Source of the DNA: CBDAUN01 sp965214615
GTDB lineage: Bacteria; Pseudomonadota; Gammaproteobacteria; Arenicellales; JAJDZL01
Assembly: GCA_965214615.1 (NCBI GenBank)
Contig: OZ243952.1
Span: 2,108,001 to 2,172,000 of the forward strand
DNA length: 64,000 bases
Direction of reading: 5' to 3'
Each line of letters opens with the position of its first letter. Position 1 is the stretch's first letter. Position numbers and translations under genes: made by a program. The notes below the pieces were generated by a model. The model made no database searches. It saw nothing but the letters and a program-made list of their open reading frames with translations, and was not told the DNA's origin. Below, in pieces: positions 1-7,727 of this stretch.

Positions 1-395
1 AATTCATACATCGTGCCAGGAAGCATATTGCGCACGATATCCTGCAACTGCCGTTCGCCGAATGCGCCTCGCACACCTGGGTTCGAGATGATCGAGTGCA
101 GTTCATCGACCTTGGCAGATACTCCTGATATTTCGCCAAGGTGCTGGCGCATGTCCCCAATAGAGCCGGCTATACCGGACGAAGAGCCGACAATCGCGTT
201 GACGACGCTGTCGACATTGTGCTGGAACCCGTCGCGAATGGCATGCGTCAACTGCGCTTCGTGATGCCGCAAGTCATCGGATAGCTTCGAGTTCGATAAT
301 TTTCTGGAAGCATAGGCCGCAACCACTACGCCACCGACTATTGCAGCAGCGAGGCAGGCTAAGACGATCGGCAGCAGTTCGGCGGTAAGAGACAA
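1..395 (-). CDS. rmuC: DNA recombination protein RmuC, N-terminal part (runs off window)
   Basis: The minus strand is open from a TTG codon at 395 to the window edge. It encodes a short hydrophobic N-terminal segment (about residues 7-28, rich in L, A, V, I), a helical stretch, and the RmuC hallmark around residue 105: SNPGVRGAFGERQLQDIV followed by LPGTMYE. RmuC proteins are membrane-anchored, have a coiled coil and then a nuclease-like fold, and limit inversions at short repeats; only the anchor, the coiled-coil region and the start of the fold are inside this window. No ATG lies between the upstream in-frame stop and the hydrophobic segment, so TTG is the best start, although no strong Shine-Dalgarno sequence precedes it. 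The family call is firm; the exact start is not. Confidence 0.85.
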   Translation of the reverse strand, partial: MSLTAELLPIVLACLAAAIVGGVVVAAYASRKLSNSKLSDDLRHHEAQLTHAIRDGFQHNVDSVVNAIVGSSSGIAGSIGDMRQHLGEISGVSAKVDELHSIISNPGVRGAFGERQLQDIVRNMLPGTMYE

Positions 396-712
396 TATTG
401 AATCTCGGGTCTGGTGCGAAAGCTGACAGAATGCGCCTACGCTGAATTCCTAGCGAAAGGACGCCTATGCATTGTAATGCATGCGCGGCCATTGGTGGAC
501 GCAACAGCGCGAATCAACCGAAGTCGCCTTGGATCCATGGCGGCCAAAGTAAAAATTGTTGCAATGCATTTGCGCTGGAATTGCTGTTTCCCTTTCGGCT
601 TAGCGTCGTTGCGGATATTCCTGACGCACTGCACAATTTTTCGCGCTCGATATGCGACATCATGTACACTACTCTTTTTTACACCATTTCCAATCCGTTG
701 CGGTTCGCATAG
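396..712. other. Divergent intergenic region rmuC / GNAT gene
   Basis: This 317-bp stretch separates the divergent rmuC and acetyltransferase genes and should hold both promoters. Short open frames on both strands have no recognisable product. A TACACT hexamer at 665-670 could be a -10 element for the rightward gene, but I see no matching -35 at proper spacing. Confidence 0.4.
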
Positions 713-1204
713 ATGCGCTCAAATTTCAAGCCCGAATCAATCAGATTCGGTGAAATGAAGGACGTTACGACTATAGCCGAGTTCATGATCAGGCTGGCCT
801 GGGAAACCGAGAGCGTCTCCCTTGACCGCCCGACTGTGCACGCCGGCGTCATGCAGGCAATGACCGATCCCGTGCACGGATTCTACGTTGTTGCGACTGC
901 CGATGACGCTGTCATCGGCTGCATGATGATCACCTGCGAATGGAGCGACTGGCGCAACGCGAAGCAATGGTGGATGCAAAGCGTCTACGTGGATTCGCAC
1001 TACCGGCGTCAGGGCGTATTTCGCAAACTCTACAAGTTTGTGGAGAAACTGGCGATGGAGCAGGCCGATGTGTGCGGTCTTAGGCTTTATGTGGAAAAAG
1101 ACAACACGCAGGCGCAAAACACTTATGGTTCGCTCGGAATGGAGCGGACAGACTATCTGGTTTATGAAGCGCAAATGTCCCGCGAGCCCGCGGCGGCGTT
1201 ATAG
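713..1204 (+). CDS. GNAT family N-acetyltransferase
   Basis: A 163-residue protein with the GNAT fold. The acetyl-CoA pyrophosphate-binding motif A is visible near residues 87-103 (VYVDSHYRRQGVFRKLY, the R-R-Q-G-V form of the Q/RxxGxG/A signature). It is followed by a helix and the motif B strand with LRLYVEKDNTQAQNTYGSLGM, typical of the C-terminal CoA-contacting region. It should transfer an acetyl group from acetyl-CoA to an amine; the substrate cannot be read from sequence. The gene ends 23 nt before the thiolase start on the same strand, so the two are probably cotranscribed. The ATG at 713 gives a normal family length; an internal ATG at residue 15 would cut the first strand. Confidence 0.85.
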   Translation: MRSNFKPESIRFGEMKDVTTIAEFMIRLAWETESVSLDRPTVHAGVMQAMTDPVHGFYVVATADDAVIGCMMITCEWSDWRNAKQWWMQSVYVDSHYRRQGVFRKLYKFVEKLAMEQADVCGLRLYVEKDNTQAQNTYGSLGMERTDYLVYEAQMSREPAAAL

Positions 1205-1227
1205 AAATTACTGAAAGGAGACAAGGC

Positions 1228-2412
1228 ATGAACGGCAATGAAGTGGTTGTACTGGATGGAGTTCGCACCGCAATCGGAGACTATGGCGGGGCGCTGAAAT
1301 CATTTTCTGCATGCGAACTGGGCGCTAAGGCGATCCGCGGAGTTCTCGACAAGACCGGAATCGACCCGAACAGCGTCGGGCATTGCGTGGTTGGAAATGT
1401 GCTGCACTCTGACAAGCGTGACATGTACATCTCCAGGTATGCGACTCTGGAAGGCGGGTTGCCGATTGAAACTCCCGCTCTGACCGTAAACCGGCTGTGC
1501 GGAAGCGGCCTGCAGGCCGTTGTCAGCGCTGCGCAATACATTCAGCTTGGCGAAGCCGATGCCGTCATCGCCGCCGGAGCAGAATCAATGAGCGCCGCAC
1601 CCTACTGGGCGACAGGCATGCGATGGGGACAGCGCATGGGGCACGCAGAACTCGTCGATGTCATGGTCGGCGCGCTCAGCGACCCCTTCAAGGGCTGCCA
1701 TATGGGCATAACCGCCGAAAACATTGCGGAAAAATGGGGTATCGGTCGCGACGAGCAGGATGAATTGGCTGTCGAGAGTCACAAGCGCGCAGCTCGGGCG
1801 CAAGAGGAAAACCGATTCGCCGATCAGATTATTCCTGTGGAAATCAAGTCGCGCCGCGGAACGACGGTGTTTGAAAAGGACGAGCACGTGCGCCCGAACA
1901 CGGATATGGAATCGCTGTCAGCGATGCGAACCGTATTCAAAAAGGACGGCTCCGTTACCGCGGGCAATGCTTCGGGCATCAACGATGCCGCTGCTGCGGT
2001 CGTATTGATGGAGGCCAATGCCGCAGAAAAGGCAGGACACGAACCCATGGCCCGAATGCTGGGCTATGCCCATTCGGGAGTGGACCCGGACTACATGGGC
2101 ATCGGTCCTGTGCCGGCCATTGACAAGCTGCTCAAGCGAACCGGCCTGTCTGTCGACGACATCGACGTGTTCGAATTGAACGAGGCGTTCGCGGTGCAAG
2201 CCCTGGCGGTGGTCAAGGATCTAAACCTGCCCTCTGACAAGACCAATCCGAACGGCAGCGGAATTTCACTTGGTCACCCAATCGGCGCAACCGGCTGCAT
2301 TCTAACCGTAAAGGCAATTCATGAACTGAAGCGTATCAACGGTCGCTATGCTGTCGTGTCGATGTGCATCGGAGGCGGACAAGGCATCGCCGCAGCATTC
2401 GAGCGAATGTAG
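1228..2412 (+). CDS. Acetyl-CoA acetyltransferase (thiolase)
   Basis: A 394-residue, full-length thiolase, cytoplasmic, catalysing reversible condensation of two acyl-CoA units or thiolytic cleavage of 3-ketoacyl-CoA. All catalytic elements are present: nucleophilic Cys91 in NRLCGSG, His350 in GHPIGATG and the second Cys380 in CIGGGQG, plus the NEAFA motif near residue 316. The start is supported by AAAGGAGA about 9 nt upstream. The length and motifs fit the acetoacetyl-CoA thiolase (AtoB/PhaA) subgroup rather than the FadA subgroup, but chain-length preference is inference. No phaB or hbd homologue lies beside it; the only close partner is the upstream GNAT gene, so its pathway (ketone-body, PHB or amino-acid catabolism) is open. 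Confidence 0.93.
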   Translation: MNGNEVVVLDGVRTAIGDYGGALKSFSACELGAKAIRGVLDKTGIDPNSVGHCVVGNVLHSDKRDMYISRYATLEGGLPIETPALTVNRLCGSGLQAVVSAAQYIQLGEADAVIAAGAESMSAAPYWATGMRWGQRMGHAELVDVMVGALSDPFKGCHMGITAENIAEKWGIGRDEQDELAVESHKRAARAQEENRFADQIIPVEIKSRRGTTVFEKDEHVRPNTDMESLSAMRTVFKKDGSVTAGNASGINDAAAAVVLMEANAAEKAGHEPMARMLGYAHSGVDPDYMGIGPVPAIDKLLKRTGLSVDDIDVFELNEAFAVQALAVVKDLNLPSDKTNPNGSGISLGHPIGATGCILTVKAIHELKRINGRYAVVSMCIGGGQGIAAAFERM

Positions 2413-2495
2413 GCACCGGGCCCGGTGGAACACTGGGGGCGCGAGCATGTCTACAACGTAAGGAACTTTGAAAATAATAATGGAGTGACCGATCC

Positions 2496-3458
2496 ATGTT
2501 GAATAATAATCCGACAAGAATCAAACCCAGTGAAATCACGCCGCAAAGCGTGTATCAGGACCGGCGCAGATTCCTTAAGTCCGGGGCGGCGTTTGCGATC
2601 GGAGGATCGCTTCCGATGCTGGCCTCGCTCGACGCCCGCGCGTCGGTGAAATTTGAGAATCTGGTTAAAACCGACTATGCGGTCCCCGACCGTGAACTCA
2701 CCTCCTACAAGGATGTGACGACCTACAACAACTTCTATGAATTCGGCACCGACAAGCGAAGTCCTGCCAAAGAGGCGCATACGCTGCGTACCAGGCCGTG
2801 GAGCCTTTCGGTTTCAGGCGAATGCGAAGCTCCCAGGGACTGGGATATCGAAGACATCCTGAAACGCTTTCCAGCCGAAGAAAGGATATATCGGCACCGC
2901 TGCGTCGAAGCTTGGTCCATGGTCGTTCCGTGGGTAGGATTCTCGCTTGGCGAATTTCTGAAAGTGCACAAGCCGACGTCGAAGGCCAAGTATATCGAGA
3001 TGCTGACGCTGCACGACCCGGAGCAGATGGTGGGGCAGCGCAGAGGCGTTTTCGGATCGGTTCTGGATTGGCCCTACCTGGAAGGATTGCGCATTGACGA
3101 GGCGATGAATCCGCTTGCAATCTTTGCAACCGGGCTGTACGGCGAGCACATGCCCAATCAGAATGGCGCACCGATACGCCTGGTGGTTCCCTGGAAATAT
3201 GGTTTCAAGGGAGTTAAGTCCATCGTGTCAGTTCGCTTTACGGAAACCGAACCTGTCAATACCTGGCAGGTGCAGGCGCCGCGAGAGTACGGCTTCTATG
3301 CCAACGTCAACCCGAATGTGGATCATCCGCGATGGAGTCAGGCGACTGAGCGACGTGTCGGAACCTTGTTCGGACGCCATCCGACCTTGATGTTCAACGG
3401 CTACGCCGACGAAGTGGCAAGCATGTATAGCGGCATGGATCTTTCTGTTAAATTTTAG
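2496..3458 (+). CDS. msrP: Periplasmic methionine sulfoxide reductase, molybdopterin subunit MsrP
   Basis: A 320-residue MsrP (YedY) that reduces oxidised methionines in periplasmic proteins using molybdopterin. A twin-arginine signal (DRRRFLKSG plus a hydrophobic stretch) is at residues 22-45, consistent with export of the folded cofactor-loaded protein. The molybdenum-ligating Cys136 sits in YRHRCVEAWSMVVPWVGF, the family signature, and the C-terminal region keeps the VPWKYGFKG motif. Start ATG 2496 is preceded by GGAGTG at good spacing. Its membrane heme partner MsrQ normally follows directly; here a strong terminator and an unrelated gene lie between them (see findings). Confidence 0.95.
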   Translation: MLNNNPTRIKPSEITPQSVYQDRRRFLKSGAAFAIGGSLPMLASLDARASVKFENLVKTDYAVPDRELTSYKDVTTYNNFYEFGTDKRSPAKEAHTLRTRPWSLSVSGECEAPRDWDIEDILKRFPAEERIYRHRCVEAWSMVVPWVGFSLGEFLKVHKPTSKAKYIEMLTLHDPEQMVGQRRGVFGSVLDWPYLEGLRIDEAMNPLAIFATGLYGEHMPNQNGAPIRLVVPWKYGFKGVKSIVSVRFTETEPVNTWQVQAPREYGFYANVNPNVDHPRWSQATERRVGTLFGRHPTLMFNGYADEVASMYSGMDLSVKF

Positions 3459-3488
3459 CAGCCCGATATTTCGAACCTGTCTCAAATT

Positions 3489-3529
3489 CGCCAATTCGAT
3501 CTGCTCATCGAATTGGCGTTTTTCATTTT
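3489..3529 (+). terminator. Rho-independent terminator after msrP
   Basis: A perfect 12-bp inverted repeat (3489-3500 with 3507-3518, 6-nt loop CTGCTC) is followed by a T-rich tract at 3519-3529. It lies 30 bp beyond the msrP stop and should end msrP transcription before the next gene. Confidence 0.85.
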
Positions 3530-3655
3530 GCGGCAATATCTTTCGCATTGAGAAGAGTCTTTCGTCCACTTTGCGCAAGATTTTCTACGTGCTACAATCA
3601 GCTTCATTGAATAGGCTTTGTCCCGCCTGAAGGCAATCGACACAGGAGCACAGTG

Positions 3656-4618
3656 ATGCCTGTAACGGCAAAATTACAATCTTTTGAACAAGTCAGCAGG
3701 ATTCAACAGGTCACCGATGCGCGACTGGATTCTGTCGAGATGGAACTGAATGGCATACGCGATATATTGAAAGAAGCCGCAAAACTGTCCAAGGAAGCTA
3801 TGGCGCTGTCCAAAGAGACTGCCGCACAATCCAAGGCGCTTGACGAACGGTTTGAGAAAGAATTAGTACAGAGAAAAGAAGAATCAGCGCAGAGACGAGA
3901 AGATTTGGCACAGAGAAAAGAAGATTTGGCGCAGAGAAAAGAAGAATTAGTGCAGAGACAAAGAGAATTAAATGAGAGGGCAATAGAGCGAGACAGGGAC
4001 TACGCTGCGTGGAAAAGCGAATCTGCTCGGCTTGAAAAGGAATTTAGAGAATCGATCAAGGAGATAAACGAAAGACATGGCGAACTGACCGACAGCCACG
4101 GGAAGTTTGTCGAGCATATGGCCAGACCCGCAATTGTCAAACTCATTGAGAACACCTTCAACGGCGAATATCGAGGTCGGCTCCAAATGGGCGACGGTCA
4201 AAATAATCTTGAAATCGATGCCTTGGGAGTGAGCAAGCATAAGAATCCGCAAGAAGTGTTCGTTTTCGAGATAAAAAGAACGTTCCGAAGCTCCTGCATA
4301 GACCAAGTGCATCAACACATTCGAAAACTTCGACTGCTACTGCCGCACTTGTATCAGGATAGTCCCATTTACGGATTCATCGCTGCAGCGGTAGTCGATG
4401 AGGCTGACGCGCGCAAATGCTGGAAAAATGGAATTCAACTGCTTCAATTCAGCGATGGGGTATTTGAGGTCAAACAACCTCCGAGCAACTTTCGGCACAC
4501 GTACGACTACGGCATCAGGAAAGTATCGGGCAGAGTCGAAAAGTCAGTCCCGCCGCCGTTTTATCTTGAGCAATTGCAGCGAGTTACCGCAGTTGCCAAA
4601 TACACAGCGCCGTACTAG
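3656..4618 (+). CDS. Coiled-coil protein with PD-(D/E)XK-like C-terminal domain (DUF3782-like)
   Basis: About 320 residues of unknown function. Residues 20-155 are a long charged coiled coil with heptad-like repeats (LSKEAMA, then QRKEDLA repeats). The C-terminal 150 residues resemble a restriction-endonuclease fold: EIDALGV, a strand ending in FVFEIKRTF (the D...ExK pattern), a helix, then YGFIAAAVVDEADAR and GIQLLQFSDGVFEV. This arrangement matches the widespread coiled-coil/PDDEXK proteins often labelled DUF3782; no member has an assigned role that I can cite. AGGAG at 3644-3648 fits ATG 3656 (7 nt) better than GTG 3653. The gene sits alone between msrP and msrQ, preceded by a terminator, and is probably a recent insertion into that pair. 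Nuclease activity is inference. Confidence 0.75.
   Translation: MPVTAKLQSFEQVSRIQQVTDARLDSVEMELNGIRDILKEAAKLSKEAMALSKETAAQSKALDERFEKELVQRKEESAQRREDLAQRKEDLAQRKEELVQRQRELNERAIERDRDYAAWKSESARLEKEFRESIKEINERHGELTDSHGKFVEHMARPAIVKLIENTFNGEYRGRLQMGDGQNNLEIDALGVSKHKNPQEVFVFEIKRTFRSSCIDQVHQHIRKLRLLLPHLYQDSPIYGFIAAAVVDEADARKCWKNGIQLLQFSDGVFEVKQPPSNFRHTYDYGIRKVSGRVEKSVPPPFYLEQLQRVTAVAKYTAPY
3860..3964 (+). repeat. Five tandem 21-bp units encoding coiled-coil heptads
   Basis: Units at 3860, 3881, 3902, 3923 and 3944 are each 21 nt and encode seven residues of the pattern E/D-L/S-x-Q-R-x-E/R. Units three and four are almost identical (one base apart). Because each unit is 21 nt, copy changes keep the reading frame and change coiled-coil length by exact heptads. 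Confidence 0.85.
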
Positions 4619-5079
4619 CCAATCGAATTGTACCGGCAAACAAGGTCGATCAAATTCAAAGTCGCTGCTCGCGAGCCTAGGCGGCCATTCAGCCAATCCG
4701 TTCCGCCTATCCGTTCGGAACAAATCCGCGGTTTCGATAGTTGAATATTTGGAAGATAAAAATTTGCACGCACCAGCATTCCACAATCCGCTATGCACGC
4801 CGATAAGACGGGCTGACAATCATCTGACGGCACTTCGATTTCCGGACGGCGCACTGGCAAGGACAGGTCTTGAATTAACAATGACCACAGCAGCGCGAGG
4901 CATGAATCACACGGCAGGCAACAAGGGGCGAGTCAATGTGCGAGTGCGTCATAGCAAATGTGCCATCTCTGACGCAAACCGGTGATAAATTAGGAAAACA
5001 ATGGCAGGCGGCGTACATGCCGTCATGAACGAAATGAGTCGTCAGGCAGCGACAGCAAACGAATAGAAGTCATCGCACA
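4619..5079. other. Intergenic region before msrQ
   Basis: No convincing gene in this 461-bp stretch. The open frames here lack recognisable motifs and overlap each other. It presumably carries the promoter for msrQ, since msrQ is cut off from msrP; I could not identify a clear -35/-10 pair. Confidence 0.4.
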
Positions 5080-5712
5080 ATGAAAAAATCTCCAGCAGCA
5101 CGGCATCGAACATGGATTCGCCGGTCAAAACCGGCAGTATTCGTTCTATGTTCCCTGCCCTTGGCCAATTTGGCATACAGTATTTTTTCAGGAAACATCA
5201 GCGCTGACCCTGTCGAAGACATCACGCACGTCACCGGAGAGTGGGGATTGCGCCTGCTGATCGTCACACTGGCAATTACGCCATTGAGAATACTCACAGG
5301 AATCAATGCGCTAACCGGCCTGCGCCGAATGCTCGGGGTCTTTTCCTTTTTCTACATTGCACTGCACATGCTCACCTGGCTGGTCATAGACCATTACTTT
5401 GATCTTGCCCGAATTATCGAAGATGTCATCGAGCGGTGGTACATCCTCTTTGGCTCGCTTGCCTTTATCCTGATGATTCCATTGGCGGCCACTTCGTTCA
5501 ACCGGATGGTACGTGTGATTGGCGGCAAGCGCTGGATCAAGCTTCATCGCCTCGCCTATGTCATCGGCCCTCTAGGCATCCTGCACTACATCCTCCTGGT
5601 CAAGGCCGACCTAGGTCCGCCGATCATTCACGGCGCAGTTCTTGCGATCCTGCTTGGATTTCGGGTCGTTCGTCACTATATGAATCGAAAGCCCGCGCCA
5701 AAAGCCGCGTAG
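5080..5712 (+). CDS. msrQ: MsrQ, heme-binding membrane subunit of the MsrPQ system
   Basis: A 210-residue inner-membrane protein of the ferric-reductase-like (YedZ) family that passes electrons from the quinone pool to periplasmic MsrP. Hydrophobic segments are seen near residues 20-38, 60-77, 90-107, 125-142, 155-172 and 178-195. Heme-ligand histidines are expected in FYIALHMLTW (about 97), in KLHRLAYV (about 158) and in ILHYILL (about 171), matching the family. The gene lies 1.6 kb from msrP instead of adjoining it. The N-terminal R-rich stretch before the first membrane segment fits the positive-inside rule. Confidence 0.93.
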   Translation: MKKSPAARHRTWIRRSKPAVFVLCSLPLANLAYSIFSGNISADPVEDITHVTGEWGLRLLIVTLAITPLRILTGINALTGLRRMLGVFSFFYIALHMLTWLVIDHYFDLARIIEDVIERWYILFGSLAFILMIPLAATSFNRMVRVIGGKRWIKLHRLAYVIGPLGILHYILLVKADLGPPIIHGAVLAILLGFRVVRHYMNRKPAPKAA

Positions 5713-5818
5713 CATCGGTCAACCATGCGCCTGCCTTGCGATTGCCTGTCGCAGACAGCGTCCATCGCACACGAACAGAATATTAGAGATTTGCTAGGCA
5801 GCGTCATCGGTTTGGAGT

Positions 5819-7663
5819 ATGCACGGTAAGGAAGTCGAACACAACCAAGGAGGTTTTGACAAGAACGCTTGGAAAACCGTTAAAACCTTGAGCTCCTACC
5901 TTTTGGAGTTTCGCGTGCGGATAGGCATCGCGCTAGCGTTCCTGATCTTTGCGAAAGTCGCACTGATTTGCATACCCATCGCTCTGAAGGAAATTGTCGA
6001 CTGGTTCGACGACAGCGTCAACCCGAATCCTATAGTCGCTGTGCCGATTCTGCTTATCGTGGCGTACGGCGCGCTTCGGCTGGGGAGTACGCTGTTTGAA
6101 GAAATTCGAAATGCGCTGTTCGCTCGAGCGTCTCAGCGGTCCGTACGCAATATAGGCGTCAAGGTCTTCAGGCATCTGCATCAGCTGTCGCATTCCTTTC
6201 ATCAGGACCGGCAAACCGGAGGGATATCCCGCGACATCGAGCGCGGAACAAGAGGTGTAAACTACCTCCTTTTCTACCTGGTTTTCAGCGTCGTCCCGAC
6301 CGCATTCGAAATTCTCGCCGTCTGCATCTTTCTGGCGTTCAATTTCGATTATGCCTACGTCGCAATCACCGGAGGCACGATTGCACTTTATTGCTGGTTC
6401 ACAATAGTCGTAACGAACTGGCGCACCCAGTTCCGCGTGCGCATGAACGCCGCAGAATCCCGCGCCAATTCCTCAAGCATCGATGCGCTGTTGAACTATG
6501 AGACGGTCAAGTATTTCGTCAACGAAGAGCACGAAGCGACTCGGTTCGACGGACACCTTCAAGAATGGGAGCGCGAATCGATCAGAAGCGAACTGTCGCT
6601 GGCCCTGCTTAACGTCGGTCAGGGCTTCATCATTTCTGCCGGACTGATCGCACTGCTGTATCTGGCCGCAACAGACATAGTCGCCGGCATTATCGGCCTG
6701 GGTGATTTTGTCATGCTCAACGCATTCCTGATGCAGCTTTATTTTCCGCTGCGCATGCTCGGCTCGACTTTGCGCGAGATCAATCATGCTCTGACGGACA
6801 TGGGCCGCATGTTCAGCCTGCTCGAAGTCGATGAAACTCTGCCGGAACTGGAAAACGCGCCGGAGTTGAAAATACACGGCCCGGCGATTCGTTTTCACGA
6901 CGTGAAATTCCACTACGGCGCATTGCGGTCCATACTGCGGGGTGTCAATATGGAGATTCCGGCCGGCCAGAAGGTCGCCGTTGTCGGACGCAGCGGTGCC
7001 GGAAAGTCCACCTTGGTGCGCTTGCTGTTTCGTTTCTACGATGTAACTGGCGGCAGGATAGAAATTGACGGACAGGACTTGCGCAACGTCAGCCTGCAAT
7101 CGCTGCACAGATCAATCGGGATCGTCCCTCAGGACACAGTGCTGTTCAATGACACCATCGAGTACAACATACGCTACGGTGCTCCGAACTGCACTGACGA
7201 AGAATTCTCCAACGCATTGCGCCAGGCGCAGCTCGAAGACTTTATCAAGGCTCTGCCTGAAGGTCTCAATACAGTCGTCGGAGAACGCGGGCTAAAACTG
7301 TCCGGCGGCGAAAAGCAACGCGTCTCCATTGCGCGCACCATACTCAAAGACCCTCCGATTCTGTTGCTTGACGAAGCCACTTCATCTCTCGATTCGAAGT
7401 CGGAAAAACTGATTCAGGATGCCCTTGAGATTGTCTCCAAGAATAGGACAACCCTAATTATCGCGCATCGACTTTCCACGGTTTCCGACGCAGACAAGAT
7501 CATCGTGCTCGATAACGGCGAAGTCGTCGAGCAAGGCACTCATGAAGAGCTGTTGATCAATAACGGCGTCTACGCTGAAATGTGGTGGATTCAGCTTCAG
7601 CAGGATGACTACGAGCAGGGACTGGATACTCCAGCCGGCACTGCTGCATTGGCCAACGCCTGA
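5819..7663 (+). CDS. ABC exporter half-transporter, Atm1/HMT family
   Basis: A 614-residue permease-ATPase fusion. Residues 30-330 hold six membrane spans including the Atm1-type sequence NYETVKYFVNEEHEATRF. The ATPase follows with Walker A GRSGAGKST (about 395-403), signature LSGGEKQR, Walker B ILLLDEAT and the H-loop IIAHRLSTV. Bacterial Atm1 homologues export glutathione- or metal-linked compounds and have been tied to heavy-metal tolerance and Fe-S homeostasis; the substrate here is inference. It should work as a homodimer in the inner membrane. The start ATG 5819 has GGAG only 1 nt upstream, so the translation start is somewhat uncertain, but no better codon precedes the conserved region. 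Confidence 0.9.
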   Translation: MHGKEVEHNQGGFDKNAWKTVKTLSSYLLEFRVRIGIALAFLIFAKVALICIPIALKEIVDWFDDSVNPNPIVAVPILLIVAYGALRLGSTLFEEIRNALFARASQRSVRNIGVKVFRHLHQLSHSFHQDRQTGGISRDIERGTRGVNYLLFYLVFSVVPTAFEILAVCIFLAFNFDYAYVAITGGTIALYCWFTIVVTNWRTQFRVRMNAAESRANSSSIDALLNYETVKYFVNEEHEATRFDGHLQEWERESIRSELSLALLNVGQGFIISAGLIALLYLAATDIVAGIIGLGDFVMLNAFLMQLYFPLRMLGSTLREINHALTDMGRMFSLLEVDETLPELENAPELKIHGPAIRFHDVKFHYGALRSILRGVNMEIPAGQKVAVVGRSGAGKSTLVRLLFRFYDVTGGRIEIDGQDLRNVSLQSLHRSIGIVPQDTVLFNDTIEYNIRYGAPNCTDEEFSNALRQAQLEDFIKALPEGLNTVVGERGLKLSGGEKQRVSIARTILKDPPILLLDEATSSLDSKSEKLIQDALEIVSKNRTTLIIAHRLSTVSDADKIIVLDNGEVVEQGTHEELLINNGVYAEMWWIQLQQDDYEQGLDTPAGTAALANA

Positions 7664-7727
7664 TCGCAGCGCTTTAAATGCCTCGGAGCATGAGTCGGCA
7701 CAGGGACTCGCATTCCGGCACGGGCGG

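Noticed and set aside
4398..4985. 195-codon plus frame overlapping the end of the coiled-coil gene
   Set aside because: Out of frame with the supported gene; low-complexity basic composition and no motif, with no ribosome-binding site.
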